Of a stretch of DNA of 64,000 nt, positions 25,780 through 35,203 are shown piece by piece. Made by a program: the position numbers and the translations under genes. The stretch is from JADKIH01 sp964595205. GTDB lineage: Bacteria > Bacteroidota > Bacteroidia > AKYH767-A > 2013-40CM-41-45. The stretch lies in NCBI GenBank assembly GCA_964595205.1, contig CAZQOQ010000029.1:10909-74908 (forward strand), read 5' to 3'. A model generated the notes under the pieces. It searched no databases, was not told the origin of the DNA, and saw nothing but the letters and a program-made list of their open reading frames with translations. Position 1 is the stretch's first letter. Every line of letters begins with the position of its first letter.

Positions 25780-26559
25780 TCAATTGTTCAACGAACCATT
25801 TTGTATCCATATCCTGATCTGATCAATCTGGCACTCCGGTAATTTATTTCCGCCTCTCGGCATTGCAGCATACCCGGGATCATGATTAACGGATCCAAAT
25901 AGCCTTCCATTGTTCGCCATCAGCGAAATATTCTGATGTGTACTCAGGTCTATTTGTCCTGATGGACTCGATCCTGAATGACAACCCATACAGGAGTTTT
26001 GTATTAATGGAAAGATCGTACCCGAAAAAGTCACATTTACTGTATCACAGGTGTTAGAACAGCTATTGTTCAATGCACCCTGTTCTATCCACCGATAGAT
26101 GATGTCTATTTGTGCATTCGATAACGGAGCAGCCGGTGCCAGTGGCATCCGATCGTCCAGATCAGACTCAATCAATACCTCGTAAATCTCACTATTACCC
26201 GCTCTTCCTGGTCTGATTCCTCCGGTTGCCATTACGTTAGTGTAACTGTCGAGAATAATTCCTTCCTTATGATCGATCGAATTATGACAGTTGCTCATCG
26301 CGCAGTTTGAAACTAATATCGGAAGTACCTGTGTCTGGAAATAGACCGAATCCGGATCACAGGTCGATTGTCCGTTCCCGTTGCCATTCCCGTTCCCGTT
26401 ACCATTCCCGTTATTTGTCGTTACCGTACTGTCAGAAGCAAGCAAAGGCAATACTGCAGGCTCATGTTTGCATGACGACAACATGAGCATTAACAAAACC
26501 ATGACAAATAATATCCCGGCGAGCACCGAATCCATATATATTATTTTTTTTCTCAGCAT
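25780..26559 (-). CDS. Lipoprotein with two c-type haem motifs
   Basis: A 259-residue lipoprotein: signal peptide with lipobox LSSC (Cys around 30), a low-complexity NG-repeat linker (GNGNGNGNGNGNG, about 50-62), then two cytochrome-like halves. The first has CAMSNCH (a CxxxCH variant) and the second CMGCH, a standard haem c site. Both halves end with similar motifs, QIDIIYRWIEQGALNN and QIDQIRIWIQNGSLNN, showing an internal duplication, and methionines in RMPLAP and AAMPRGG could be axial ligands. It suggests an electron-transfer role at the cell surface or periplasm in the YceI operon. The whole arrangement fits a planctomycete-type cytochrome. Confidence 0.78.
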   Translation of the reverse strand: MLRKKIIYMDSVLAGILFVMVLLMLMLSSCKHEPAVLPLLASDSTVTTNNGNGNGNGNGNGNGQSTCDPDSVYFQTQVLPILVSNCAMSNCHNSIDHKEGIILDSYTNVMATGGIRPGRAGNSEIYEVLIESDLDDRMPLAPAAPLSNAQIDIIYRWIEQGALNNSCSNTCDTVNVTFSGTIFPLIQNSCMGCHSGSSPSGQIDLSTHQNISLMANNGRLFGSVNHDPGYAAMPRGGNKLPECQIDQIRIWIQNGSLNN

Positions 26560-26641
26560 TTGTACCCAAAAGTAAAGCCGTACTTCCCTTTTGAAAAATG
26601 AGATTTGCTGAATAGGGAATAATTAAGCCTGAACTGGCAAT

Positions 26642-27406
26642 TTATTCCTTCCCGGAAAGCCATTCTTTGAAATGAGGCGACCGCTCTGTGCTCACGATTG
26701 TGTCCAGTTGTATGGGAGGATTCAGGTTTATCTTCACCCTGGACTTTGAAAAAGAAAACATGTCAACAATCGAATCGATGCTGATAATAAACTGCCTGTT
26801 TATCCTGAAAAAACGCTCCGGATCAAGTATGGATTCAAGCTTATCGAGGTTGTATTCCACCGGATACGTCCTGTCGTCCTTTGTCTTTAAAAAATTTATT
26901 TTCTCTTCCGTATAAAAATATGCAACCTGGCTGATATCCACTGTCTTAATATGCTCTCCGAAACGAATGAGAAACCTTTTTTTGAATGGTTCCTGTTTTT
27001 CCTTTAATGTCTCAATCAGCATTTTCAAATCCGGTATGGCGGTTTTCCCTGAATGAAGACGTTTGTATTTATCAATTGCAGAAGCAAGCTCTTCCTTCTT
27101 TACGGGCTTAAGCAGGTATTCAACACTGTTCACTTTAAAGGCCCGGATCGCATATTCATCGAATGCAGTTACGAATATTACAGGCACATCAATTTCGACC
27201 TGGGAAAAAATCTCGAAACTCAGGCCGTCTGCCAGGTTTATGTCCGTTAAAATAAGGTCAGGCGCAGGATTCGATTTTAGCCATTTTACCGTGGAACGGA
27301 CACTTTCAAGTACCTCCAGGATTTTAGCGCCGGGTTCAATTTCTAAAAGTATTTTTTTTAACCTCTGCGCCGCCGGCTCTTCGTCTTCAACGATCAGGAT
27401 ATTCAT
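26642..27406 (-). CDS. LytTR-type response regulator
   Basis: A 254-residue regulator with a receiver domain (1-120; acidic ED at 8-9, phospho-acceptor D in LILTDINLADG, conserved T in VTAFDEYA and K in LLKPVKKEE) and a LytTR DNA-binding domain (about 140-250; KRFLIRFGEHIKTVD, FFRINRQFIISIDSI). Its start overlaps the histidine kinase stop by 4 bp (ATGA), so the two are co-translated. Likely targets are the adjacent cytochrome-type lipoprotein, OB-fold and YceI genes; this is inference from position. Confidence 0.93.
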   Translation of the reverse strand: MNILIVEDEEPAAQRLKKILLEIEPGAKILEVLESVRSTVKWLKSNPAPDLILTDINLADGLSFEIFSQVEIDVPVIFVTAFDEYAIRAFKVNSVEYLLKPVKKEELASAIDKYKRLHSGKTAIPDLKMLIETLKEKQEPFKKRFLIRFGEHIKTVDISQVAYFYTEEKINFLKTKDDRTYPVEYNLDKLESILDPERFFRINRQFIISIDSIVDMFSFSKSRVKINLNPPIQLDTIVSTERSPHFKEWLSGKE

Positions 27407-30312
27407 GCTTTAAATCTGATTAGTGGTAAAGAAACAACAAAATTATTTTCCTCCTGCAGAATCTCGACAGGTTCTTTTGAGAGCAATTCGTACCTGCTTT
27501 TAATATTCTGAAGCCCAAAACCTGCAGACTTTTCTGCCGTAATTTTTGGATTGATATTATTACTCACTATAATTCTTCCGTTTGATTCACTGATTCTGAT
27601 AAACAGCGGTGTTTCCCTTGAAACAGCATTATGCTTGATCGCATTCTCCGCCAGCAGCTGAAGCGTAAGAGGAGCGATGCAGTATTTCATTTTTGTGTTT
27701 TCATCTATTGCTATACTGATTCGCAGATTTTCCCCGTATCTTTTTTTCTGAATAAAGATATAGTTTTCCAGCAGGCTCAGCTCTTCGCCGATACTGATCA
27801 GGTTCTTATCACGGTAGGTTACAATATTTCTGAAAAATTCCGAGAGGCGCTCCACGTATTCAACCGCATTTTGAGGAGCATTCTCGATGATCGAAAGCAG
27901 CGTATTGAAGCTGTTAAAAAGGAAATGCGGATTCACCTGGCTCTTCAAGGTCTCAAACTGAAATTCTATCTTTTCTTTTTGCAGTCGCTCAAATTTTCTC
28001 AGGCCTTCTTCTCGTCTCCTGATGATGAAAAAAACGACCAGTGCAATCGTCGATGCTGCAAGTATCCTGAACCACCACCGCTGCCATAATGGTGGCAATA
28101 TTTCAAAACTGTAACTTGTTTCTTCAGAAAGATCGAAGTTTTCGTTTAGCGAAGCCCTGAGCCTGAATACATATTTTCCCGAAGGAAGTTTTGGAAATGA
28201 AACTGTATGATCTTTCGTGAGCTCCCATTTTGTTGAAAAGTGTTCAAGCATATAAAAATAATTGATCCGCTGCGGATCAATATACCACAGGCCGTCATAA
28301 TCAAAACGGAAATTATTTTCATCTGAACTGAATTTATTTTGTGAAAGGAAATCAACTTTGTCAAGGAAAACTGAAACGGACTGAATAATAATTTTTGGCC
28401 TCACTATTTTCATATCCGCTTGCGGGTCATAATGCAGGATTCCGATTTCGGTCCCCATCCACACTGTACTGTCAGGCCCAAGTGTAATTGAATTCAAGTC
28501 ACAATTAATGTCTGCCAGGTTTTCTTCAGCCGAATGATATACAATGTTTTTAGAATCAGGATCAAGAACGTCAAAGCCGTTGTCGTGCACAATTATTATA
28601 TTTCCCGTCCTGTCGCACAGCAATGAAGTGGGAGAGGGATCCGACAATCCGTCCTTCGTCTGAAACCTGGTTATGGAATTATCCTCATTCAGATATTGCA
28701 GTCCTTCATCCGCCGTAGAGAACCAGATTCTCCCTTTTTTGTCTTCCGTAAAACTATGAACGGCATTATTCGGAACAGGAATATTCTTCAGATCATTTCC
28801 TTCTGAATAAAAAACGCCATTGCCATCAGTCCCGAACCACAAACGTTGACGCGAATCAATGAAAATGGTATAGACATAATCGTTGAGAAGCTTGTTGTCA
28901 AAAAATTCCGGAACTTTTTCAATTGTTGCATTGTCCGAATCCCCGTTTTTCCTTATTACTAATTTTATAACTGAGTTGAAACCTGCTACCCAGACTTCAT
29001 CCTTTCTTCCGTTGATGGAAAGTACGCTTGCATTCTCCACAAAACCCTTAACCGTAATTTTCCTGACCTTTCCGTTTTCAGGATTGAACCTGTAAATACC
29101 CGACCCCATCGTCCCTATCCACAGATATCCGTACGGATCAAAATAAAGCGAAACGATGTCGAATTTTTCATCGGTGATCTTATATTCCTTGTATTCCATC
29201 GTGCCATCAGATGAGAATCTTATGTGGCCAAGCTGCTGGTCAGGACTAAACCAGATGCCGCCACTCTTATCGGAAATAATGCAGTGAATAAATCTTAGTT
29301 GTTTCTGTGCTACAGTTTTTATCAATTCCATCTTGTTGCCGCTCGTCCTGAATAAATGAAAGGATTCAGCAATCCATAAGTTATTTTCAATGTCAATCAG
29401 CAGATCGTTTGCCTTTATATTGCGTTCTCCTTCCAGCCTGAGTCTTTTTACAGAACCATCACGATCGACTATGATTATTCCCTTTTCATCTGTGGCCACG
29501 TATATTTTATCATCCACTTTCTGAATGTGGTTTACCTGGCCGTAATTCCACATCTGATTCGTAAAGGGTTTTAACTGTTTTTTACTGATATCAAATTCAA
29601 TGATTCCCTTTTCCTGCATTCCAACCAGGAAGCTGTTGTCGTCCTGTATTTCGAGAACCCTTACAATGTCATCCGGAAGCCCCTCTGATGCTCCATACTT
29701 TTCAATTTTAACTGCTCCATCCGTAAACCCGATAAAACTCAGTCCGGCATCAGTGGCAACACAAACCCTGTTATCCGGAAGCGGAATGATATCGTAGCAA
29801 AAATCATCACTCAATCCATCCCGGTTATTTATATTTATCAAACGATCGTTAACGAGACAAAAGACACCTTCACCTTTCGTTGCAAAGTAAACCCTGTTGC
29901 TGTCATCACCCGTAATGGCGCTTACCGATACATTCAGGTATTTATCTTTCAGCTGCAGGAAGTTTATCTTCTGATTTTTTATCTGTATGATTCTGCCTTT
30001 TTCGAATCCAACCCAGATATTAAATGCCCGGTCTTCGAAGAATGAACTGACACTTTGGTTTAATGTATCAGTGCCGTTTATTTTATTAAAGCTGATGCCG
30101 TCGAATGTGAAAATTCCCTGGTCAGTTCCGGTCCAGATCAGGCCGTTATGATCCAGAAACAACTTCTGGATCCTTGGCTTCGTGTTTTCCGACCTGATAT
30201 CAAATGATTTGAAGAGTGGATGTTGTCCAAAGGCATCGTTGACAAATGCGAAAACGAAAAATAAAAGATGCAGCCTGGTGAAAGACGTCAGACTAGTTTT
30301 CAATTTTATCAT
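27403..30312 (-). CDS. Propeller-type LytS-like sensor histidine kinase
   Basis: A 969-residue sensor. Order: signal peptide (1-29), two-component-regulator propeller repeats forming a periplasmic sensor (about 45-640; repeated N(G)xxWIGTxxxGIxxFd motifs such as GYLWIGTMGSGIYRF), a Y_Y_Y domain (about 655-740), one transmembrane helix (around 745-765, ending IIRRR), then His_kinase with NPHFLFNSFNTLL carrying the phospho-histidine and HATPase with LLAENAIKHN. It is a full kinase without a fused AraC regulator, unlike hybrid SusR-type systems. The YceI gene before it overlaps its start by 20 bp, hinting at a YceI-linked ligand. Confidence 0.93.
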   Translation of the reverse strand: MIKLKTSLTSFTRLHLLFFVFAFVNDAFGQHPLFKSFDIRSENTKPRIQKLFLDHNGLIWTGTDQGIFTFDGISFNKINGTDTLNQSVSSFFEDRAFNIWVGFEKGRIIQIKNQKINFLQLKDKYLNVSVSAITGDDSNRVYFATKGEGVFCLVNDRLININNRDGLSDDFCYDIIPLPDNRVCVATDAGLSFIGFTDGAVKIEKYGASEGLPDDIVRVLEIQDDNSFLVGMQEKGIIEFDISKKQLKPFTNQMWNYGQVNHIQKVDDKIYVATDEKGIIIVDRDGSVKRLRLEGERNIKANDLLIDIENNLWIAESFHLFRTSGNKMELIKTVAQKQLRFIHCIISDKSGGIWFSPDQQLGHIRFSSDGTMEYKEYKITDEKFDIVSLYFDPYGYLWIGTMGSGIYRFNPENGKVRKITVKGFVENASVLSINGRKDEVWVAGFNSVIKLVIRKNGDSDNATIEKVPEFFDNKLLNDYVYTIFIDSRQRLWFGTDGNGVFYSEGNDLKNIPVPNNAVHSFTEDKKGRIWFSTADEGLQYLNEDNSITRFQTKDGLSDPSPTSLLCDRTGNIIIVHDNGFDVLDPDSKNIVYHSAEENLADINCDLNSITLGPDSTVWMGTEIGILHYDPQADMKIVRPKIIIQSVSVFLDKVDFLSQNKFSSDENNFRFDYDGLWYIDPQRINYFYMLEHFSTKWELTKDHTVSFPKLPSGKYVFRLRASLNENFDLSEETSYSFEILPPLWQRWWFRILAASTIALVVFFIIRRREEGLRKFERLQKEKIEFQFETLKSQVNPHFLFNSFNTLLSIIENAPQNAVEYVERLSEFFRNIVTYRDKNLISIGEELSLLENYIFIQKKRYGENLRISIAIDENTKMKYCIAPLTLQLLAENAIKHNAVSRETPLFIRISESNGRIIVSNNINPKITAEKSAGFGLQNIKSRYELLSKEPVEILQEENNFVVSLPLIRFKA

Positions 30313-30853
30313 TCCTGATTAATTCTGCCTTAATCTCGACCTGGATTTCACTGGCAATTTTTTCATGTACAACCCGGGGTATTTTTATTTCGTGGTCAGA
30401 TAACAATATGGAAAAATGTGATTCGATGAAAAGACGATTGTTCTTTGACGTTACCGTGCTTCTGATAATTCTTTCCATTTCAACACCATGAATTTTTAAT
30501 TTGCCTTTGGCCCTCACATCATAATTCCCTTCGACGGAAAGATCCATGTCTTCGATGATCTTTCCGGTAAACAGCGCCTCCGGATATTTTTCTGACTCAA
30601 GATATTTTTCATTGAAATGTTCGAGTTGAAGCGCGCTGTTGAATCCCCTGAATGTTCGTATCACAACTTTAAAAACGAATGTCCGGTTCTTTGTATCAAG
30701 AACTCCCACCATGTTCGAAGAACTCGCCCTGATCAGTTCCTGTTGTGCATCTGAACGAAAAGAAATTACGCCATCCCTTGCATAATATAAATTGTTCTCC
30801 TGCACGGCAGATAAAAAAGTGAGAAGCAAAAAAACTAGCACCAACCTGATCAT
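30293..30853 (-). CDS. YceI-family periplasmic protein (paralogue 2), overlapping sensor gene
   Basis: A 186-residue protein with a signal peptide (MIRLVLVFLLLTFLSAV) and YceI body: GVISFRSDAQQELIRA, HFNEKYLESEKYPEALFTG, KLKIHGVEMERI and FSILLSDHEIKIPRVV. Length and motif spacing match the paralogue at 24694. It overlaps the kinase gene by 20 bp. A ligand-binding protein encoded with a periplasmic-sensor kinase suggests that it delivers or reports the signal, but this is inference. Confidence 0.87.
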   Translation of the reverse strand: MIRLVLVFLLLTFLSAVQENNLYYARDGVISFRSDAQQELIRASSSNMVGVLDTKNRTFVFKVVIRTFRGFNSALQLEHFNEKYLESEKYPEALFTGKIIEDMDLSVEGNYDVRAKGKLKIHGVEMERIIRSTVTSKNNRLFIESHFSILLSDHEIKIPRVVHEKIASEIQVEIKAELIRNDKIEN

Positions 30854-30898
30854 ATTAATCCGTAAGTTATAAAAAGGGATTTGAATTTCGAAGGGTCT

Positions 30899-32170
30899 CT
30901 ATTTAAACTCTGCCATTGTTTGTACTGACTGCAAAGCTGCTGATATTCTCGACGTGGCGCCGGTATTTTTATTTACATATTCGAGGCAGGCGGATGCGCT
31001 CTCCTCACGCATGGATTCATTGGTTAACAATTGTGTAATCTTAACCTCGGCTTCCTTCGCATCCTTTACCGAAAATGCTCCACCGCAATCTATAAGGTCT
31101 GACGCTTCCCTGAATTTTTCATAGCGGGGTCCAAAAATTACCGGAACTCCGAATGCAGCCGATTCAAGTATGTTATGAATTCCTTTTCCAAAGCCTCCTC
31201 CAATCCATGCAAGATTTCCATACCCATAGGCGGATGAAAGAATTCCGATATTGTCGATGATCAGTACCCTGGCAGATGCAGCATCTGCCACCGAGGAGAA
31301 CCTGATTACTTCATTCGGTTTAAAATAAACCCGCGCTCTTCTCTCAATTTCACTGATTCTTTTTTCCGAAACTTCATGCGGTGCAATGATCAGTTTTATT
31401 TCATTTGATTTCATCGATGCAATCATGGGAAATATCAATTCCTCATCTTCCTGCCAGGTGCTGCCTCCGATAAATATTCTGCATTGCTGTCTGAAATTTT
31501 CAATTCTGTCAATCCTCTTCTTTTCCATTGCCACCGCCGCAACCCGGTCAAATCTGGTATCTCCGCTTACGCTGACATTATTAAAACCGGCATCGTTCAA
31601 TATCCTGGCCGAAACAGTATCCTGCACAAAGAAATGATTCACGCAATTCAGCATTTTTCTGTAAAATGAACCATACCATTTGAAGAAAACCTGTGACTCC
31701 CGAAAGATCGCAGACACCATATATAACGGTATTTGTTTTCTCTTAAGCTCTTCAAAATAATTCAGCCAGTATTCGTATTTTACAAAGACCACGTATAACG
31801 GGGCAATCATGCTGATAAACTGTTCTGCATTACGGCGGTTATCCGTTGGAAGGTAGCATACATAATCGGCTGACTGAAAATTCTTCCGTGGTTCATACCC
31901 TGAAGGAGAAAAAAAACTCAGGACAATAAAAAAGGAAGGATTTTCTGACTTTATTTTCTCGATCAGCGGTCGTCCCTGTTCAAATTCACCCAGGGATGCA
32001 CAATGAATCCATATGCGTTTTCCATTGCTACCGGAAAGTGCGGCTTTCAATTTCTGTTTCCAGTCCTTTCGGCCTGTTGTCCACTGCACCGCCTTTTGAT
32101 TGTTAAACAATGCAGCAATGCCAGCTGCAAAGCCGTAGATTGAAATCGCAATACTATAAAGTACTCTCAC
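30899..32170 (-). CDS. kdtA: 3-deoxy-D-manno-octulosonic acid transferase (KDO transferase)
   Basis: Transfers KDO from CMP-KDO to lipid A precursor at the inner membrane during lipopolysaccharide synthesis. The 423-residue protein has the short N-terminal membrane segment (MRVLYSIAISIYGFAAG), HCASLGEFEQGRPLI with the family's catalytic-region glutamate, a KYEYWLNYF motif, SGDTRFDR, and the C-terminal GT-B part with IGGSTWQEDE, APHE and ESAAFGVPVIFGP. It ends 46 bp before the YceI gene and starts 3 bp after the following barrel gene. Confidence 0.93.
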   Translation of the reverse strand: MRVLYSIAISIYGFAAGIAALFNNQKAVQWTTGRKDWKQKLKAALSGSNGKRIWIHCASLGEFEQGRPLIEKIKSENPSFFIVLSFFSPSGYEPRKNFQSADYVCYLPTDNRRNAEQFISMIAPLYVVFVKYEYWLNYFEELKRKQIPLYMVSAIFRESQVFFKWYGSFYRKMLNCVNHFFVQDTVSARILNDAGFNNVSVSGDTRFDRVAAVAMEKKRIDRIENFRQQCRIFIGGSTWQEDEELIFPMIASMKSNEIKLIIAPHEVSEKRISEIERRARVYFKPNEVIRFSSVADAASARVLIIDNIGILSSAYGYGNLAWIGGGFGKGIHNILESAAFGVPVIFGPRYEKFREASDLIDCGGAFSVKDAKEAEVKITQLLTNESMREESASACLEYVNKNTGATSRISAALQSVQTMAEFK

Positions 32171-32173
32171 CAG

Positions 32174-32953
32174 TCAGTTGATATATAATTTATCCGCGGC
32201 TCTTTTGTATAAAGGAAACACCCAGCCTATGCGAATACCAAAAAGTAGATCGAGACGCGACTCATCATCTTTCTTCCCGGTATCAAAATTTATTTCGCGC
32301 CTGTTCTTCGTAAATCCCTGCGTGAATTCAATTCCCGCATAAAAGTTTACTAACCGCCTGTTGCCGAAATTCAGATAGCCGAGGAATTCAGTCAGCGAAG
32401 GTCCCGTGCAAAGGCGGTCATATCCCTTACTGTATTCATCGAGGAGATAAGGAATCGTACTCCCCGGTGTCTCGATCCTGATCTTATGCTGCATATATCC
32501 GATACCAAGATTCATCATCAGGCCGGAATTTTTATTCGGCCCTGTTACAGGGAAAATTTTTCCGAATCTGAGTTCAAATTTAAACCCGCGTTCATACAAC
32601 AGCACCGTAGCATACTGGCCCTTTTCATCGATTATGTTTCCATCCGGTGTCCTGTATTTGTCGAGAATGTTATTTTCTTTCACGTCATCACTGAAAATAA
32701 AGTCACCAGCTATTCCGAATATCCAGTTGCTCCTGAGTTTCCACAGGAATACCCCGCCCACGTTGAAATTATTTCCAAACCTTTCTGCCATGTCACCACC
32801 AGGGAACTGGTAAGCGAAGGTGGCGCCAATCATCGGAAATGCAATGGATGAATCACGGATGTTGTGCTGGGCTCTTACATATCCTGATAAAAAGATAAAA
32901 ATAATACTCAATACTAAAATAAAAGACCAGCTTTTCAATTGCCTTTGATGCAT
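32174..32953 (-). CDS. Predicted outer-membrane barrel protein, unknown
   Basis: A 259-residue protein with a signal peptide (hydrophobic 11-27, cleavage after VRAQ) and amphipathic strands with FAYQFPGGDMAERFGNNFNVG and GIGYMQHKIRIETPG. It looks like a conserved Bacteroidota outer-membrane protein but I know no function. It lies between KDO transferase and a DinB-like protein on one strand, with 3- and 10-bp gaps, so it is probably part of an envelope operon. It ends without a terminal phenylalanine. Confidence 0.65.
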   Translation of the reverse strand: MHQRQLKSWSFILVLSIIFIFLSGYVRAQHNIRDSSIAFPMIGATFAYQFPGGDMAERFGNNFNVGGVFLWKLRSNWIFGIAGDFIFSDDVKENNILDKYRTPDGNIIDEKGQYATVLLYERGFKFELRFGKIFPVTGPNKNSGLMMNLGIGYMQHKIRIETPGSTIPYLLDEYSKGYDRLCTGPSLTEFLGYLNFGNRRLVNFYAGIEFTQGFTKNRREINFDTGKKDDESRLDLLFGIRIGWVFPLYKRAADKLYIN

Positions 32954-32963
32954 AAGGAAATTT

Positions 32964-33461
32964 TCACTTCGATTTAGGTATCGTTAATGATTTAAAATCA
33001 CTCTTTCGGATCTGTTTGCAAATGTACACGATCTGACCGGTATGATAAGCATAATGTACCAGCTGGCGCTGTAATGCACGGATTACAGTATGTTCTTCAT
33101 TTCGAATGTATACTTTTCTGAGCAGGTCGTCCGCTCTCAGCCCTGCAAGGGTATTAAACAATAGTTCCCACGACCGGTCCCATGCCTTTAACAATTCCTC
33201 CCTCGATTGCCTGTCTTCAATAAACTCATCGTCCCTCTTTCGCCATTCTTTTTCACCATCGCTTGTAAGGAAATCTGTAAAACGCGATACCATATTCCCT
33301 GAGATGTGCTTCATCAGGATTGCGACAGAGTTTGAATCTTCGTCATATTGAAAATGAATTTCATCGTCGCTTACCTGAGCAATGGCTTTTTCGCAAGTGC
33401 TCTTCAATCCTTTCAGACTCTTAAGCGTCTCAAGTAAATATGCTTCACCGTATTCACTCAT
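32964..33461 (-). CDS. DinB-superfamily DUF1572 protein
   Basis: A 165-residue four-helix protein of the DUF1572 group. It has KHISGNMVSRFTDFL with a metal-binding-type histidine in the first half and LVHYAYHTGQIVYICKQI in the last helix, giving the HxxxH-like pattern of DinB/YfiT proteins. These are often metal-dependent thiol transferases using bacillithiol or similar. The start overlaps the cytidine deaminase stop by 4 bp, so it is translationally coupled. Confidence 0.82.
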   Translation of the reverse strand: MSEYGEAYLLETLKSLKGLKSTCEKAIAQVSDDEIHFQYDEDSNSVAILMKHISGNMVSRFTDFLTSDGEKEWRKRDDEFIEDRQSREELLKAWDRSWELLFNTLAGLRADDLLRKVYIRNEEHTVIRALQRQLVHYAYHTGQIVYICKQIRKSDFKSLTIPKSK

Positions 33462-33955
33462 TTCCTCTTAGATTTTAAGTCGTCGCCATTAAACTGAAAT
33501 GGCAGCAGGCTGCTGATGTTTTCCGAAACGAGCACCTGTCCGCTTTCTCCCGACATGATTATCCGGATATTGTTTTTAAAAAGATGTTCATATTCAGCAA
33601 TCACCTGGCGGCAGGATCCGCAGGGCGCAACCGGCATGTCGACATTAAACTGATCTGAATAAGCAGCAATTCCAATTGCTTTTATCTTGACTCCGGGATA
33701 ATTAGCACCGGCGGAAAAGATGGCAACCCTTTCTGCACACAAGCCGGTCGGGTATGACGCATTTTCCTGGTTATTTCCCCGTATGATCTTCCCGTTTTCG
33801 AGTAATACAGCGGCGCCGACATGAAAATGTGAATATGGGGCGTATGCATTTTTCATACTTGCCTTTGCTTCACTGAGTAACAACCGGTCATCTGCTTCAA
33901 GTTCTGTCTCGTCTTTGTATTCTGTAAGACGACAAATAATTTCAACGTTCTTCAT
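33458..33955 (-). CDS. cdd: Cytidine deaminase
   Basis: Deaminates cytidine and deoxycytidine to uridine in pyrimidine salvage. The 165-residue protein has the zinc site CAERVAIF (catalytic glutamate) and PCGSCRQ, and the substrate-binding NAYAPYSHFHVGAAV near the N-terminus. It is a homotetramer-type short enzyme. It is divergent from the lipoprotein gene to the right; the 230-bp gap between them should contain promoters. In other Bacteroidota the same gene lies close to T9SS genes, as it does here. Confidence 0.95.
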   Translation of the reverse strand: MKNVEIICRLTEYKDETELEADDRLLLSEAKASMKNAYAPYSHFHVGAAVLLENGKIIRGNNQENASYPTGLCAERVAIFSAGANYPGVKIKAIGIAAYSDQFNVDMPVAPCGSCRQVIAEYEHLFKNNIRIIMSGESGQVLVSENISSLLPFQFNGDDLKSKRK

Positions 33956-34187
33956 AATATAATTTGAGGACTTAAATGTAATGAGAATAAAGTAATTAGT
34001 TCAAAAAAGTCTCATTTTAAACGAAAAATCCAACAGTATCTTCCTTTTAAACAGGTATCGGATTTATGAAAGAATTAGTACTCACAATCATAACTTATCG
34101 TCTGCAGAATTCGTAATATTTCTCTTAATTAAACGTACATCTTAGCCATTAAAATATTTTTCATCTTTGCAAAAATCAAAATATATA

Positions 34188-34628
34188 ATGTCAGTTAATT
34201 CTTCTGTAAAATCCTTGTCTGTTTTTGTCCTGATGCTGGCCATGCTCGCCGGGTGCAAGAAAGATGAAGGTAAGGGGGGCACGTCTACTATTAAAGGCAA
34301 GGTGATCGTTCATGACTATGATGCGTTTTTCCAGTCGAGCGCTCCGCTTGATATTTACCCGGCAATCGATGAAAATACCTATATCATTTATGGCGCTGAT
34401 GGCAGTACTTATGACGATGACTTTAAGACTTCCTACGACGGTTCCTATGAATTCAAATATCTTCAGAAAGGCAAATACCGCCTTTTCGCATACTCAAAGG
34501 ATTCAACCGGTGCCGCATCAGGTTTTCCATCATTGAATGACGTTCCTGTTTTTGTTGATGTTGAGATAACCTCTAACGGATCTACGGTGACGGCGCCAGA
34601 CATTATAATACTCGATAACAACCAATGA
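34188..34628 (+). CDS. Lipoprotein of unknown function, first gene of VTC operon
   Basis: A 146-residue lipoprotein: signal sequence with LAGCKKDE lipobox (lipidated cysteine around residue 24), then a carboxypeptidase-regulatory or Cna-B-like fold (IKGKVIVHDYD, SYEFKYLQKGKYRLFAYS). ATG 34188 is preferred to an upstream TTG at 34167. Its stop overlaps the next start (ATGA at 34625), tying it to the following genes. Probably an outer-membrane partner of the downstream proteins. Confidence 0.75.
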   Translation: MSVNSSVKSLSVFVLMLAMLAGCKKDEGKGGTSTIKGKVIVHDYDAFFQSSAPLDIYPAIDENTYIIYGADGSTYDDDFKTSYDGSYEFKYLQKGKYRLFAYSKDSTGAASGFPSLNDVPVFVDVEITSNGSTVTAPDIIILDNNQ

Positions 34629-35203
34629 AAAAAAAGACACTCATAAATATATTCCTGGTGCTTTTCACCCTTGTTTTTGTTTCTCCAATAAATGCCCAGA
34701 GTAAAAAGGACATGAAGAAAAACAAGGTAAAGACCTTTAAACAGGTATATACAAGCGTAGAAAATGGAAAGGAAACCACGATCGACGTGCTTTTCCAGAA
34801 GTTTGACAACGATGGCAACCTCATCGAAGAAATCAACTACGATAAAGAAGGGAAAGTAAAAACTCATTTTACCGCGGTATATGATAAAAACGGTGATAAA
34901 ACGGAGGAACAGAACTTTAGCGAGGATGGAAAGCTGAAAAAGAAGAAAGTTTTTAAATACAATGCCAAGGGAGACAAAACCGAAGAGAATCATTTTGATC
35001 CTTCAGGAAAATTAATTGAGAAGGTGATTATCAGCTACAATGCAAACGGCGATAAGGTTACCGAAGTGAGCCTCGATGCAAACAACAACACTATCGAAAA
35101 GAAATTTTATGTCTATGATAAAAAAGGGATGGTAATCCAGGAACGCAAGGTGGATAAGGCCGGTGCCCTTATTGAAGAAGACCGCTATACTATTGAATAT
35201 TGA
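34625..35203 (+). CDS. Secreted repeat protein (YD/MORN-like FDNDGNLIEE repeats)
   Basis: A 192-residue protein with a signal peptide (cleavage after PINAQ) followed by seven or so repeats of about 22 residues of the form (Y/F)DxxGxxxEExxxd, such as FDNDGNLIEEINYDKEGKVK. This is rich in lysine and glutamate. Repeats of this type form extended beta-sheets. No enzymatic motif. It is coupled by 4-bp overlap to the lipoprotein and by an overlapping TTGA to the VTC gene. Confidence 0.72.
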   Translation: MKKKTLINIFLVLFTLVFVSPINAQSKKDMKKNKVKTFKQVYTSVENGKETTIDVLFQKFDNDGNLIEEINYDKEGKVKTHFTAVYDKNGDKTEEQNFSEDGKLKKKKVFKYNAKGDKTEENHFDPSGKLIEKVIISYNANGDKVTEVSLDANNNTIEKKFYVYDKKGMVIQERKVDKAGALIEEDRYTIEY

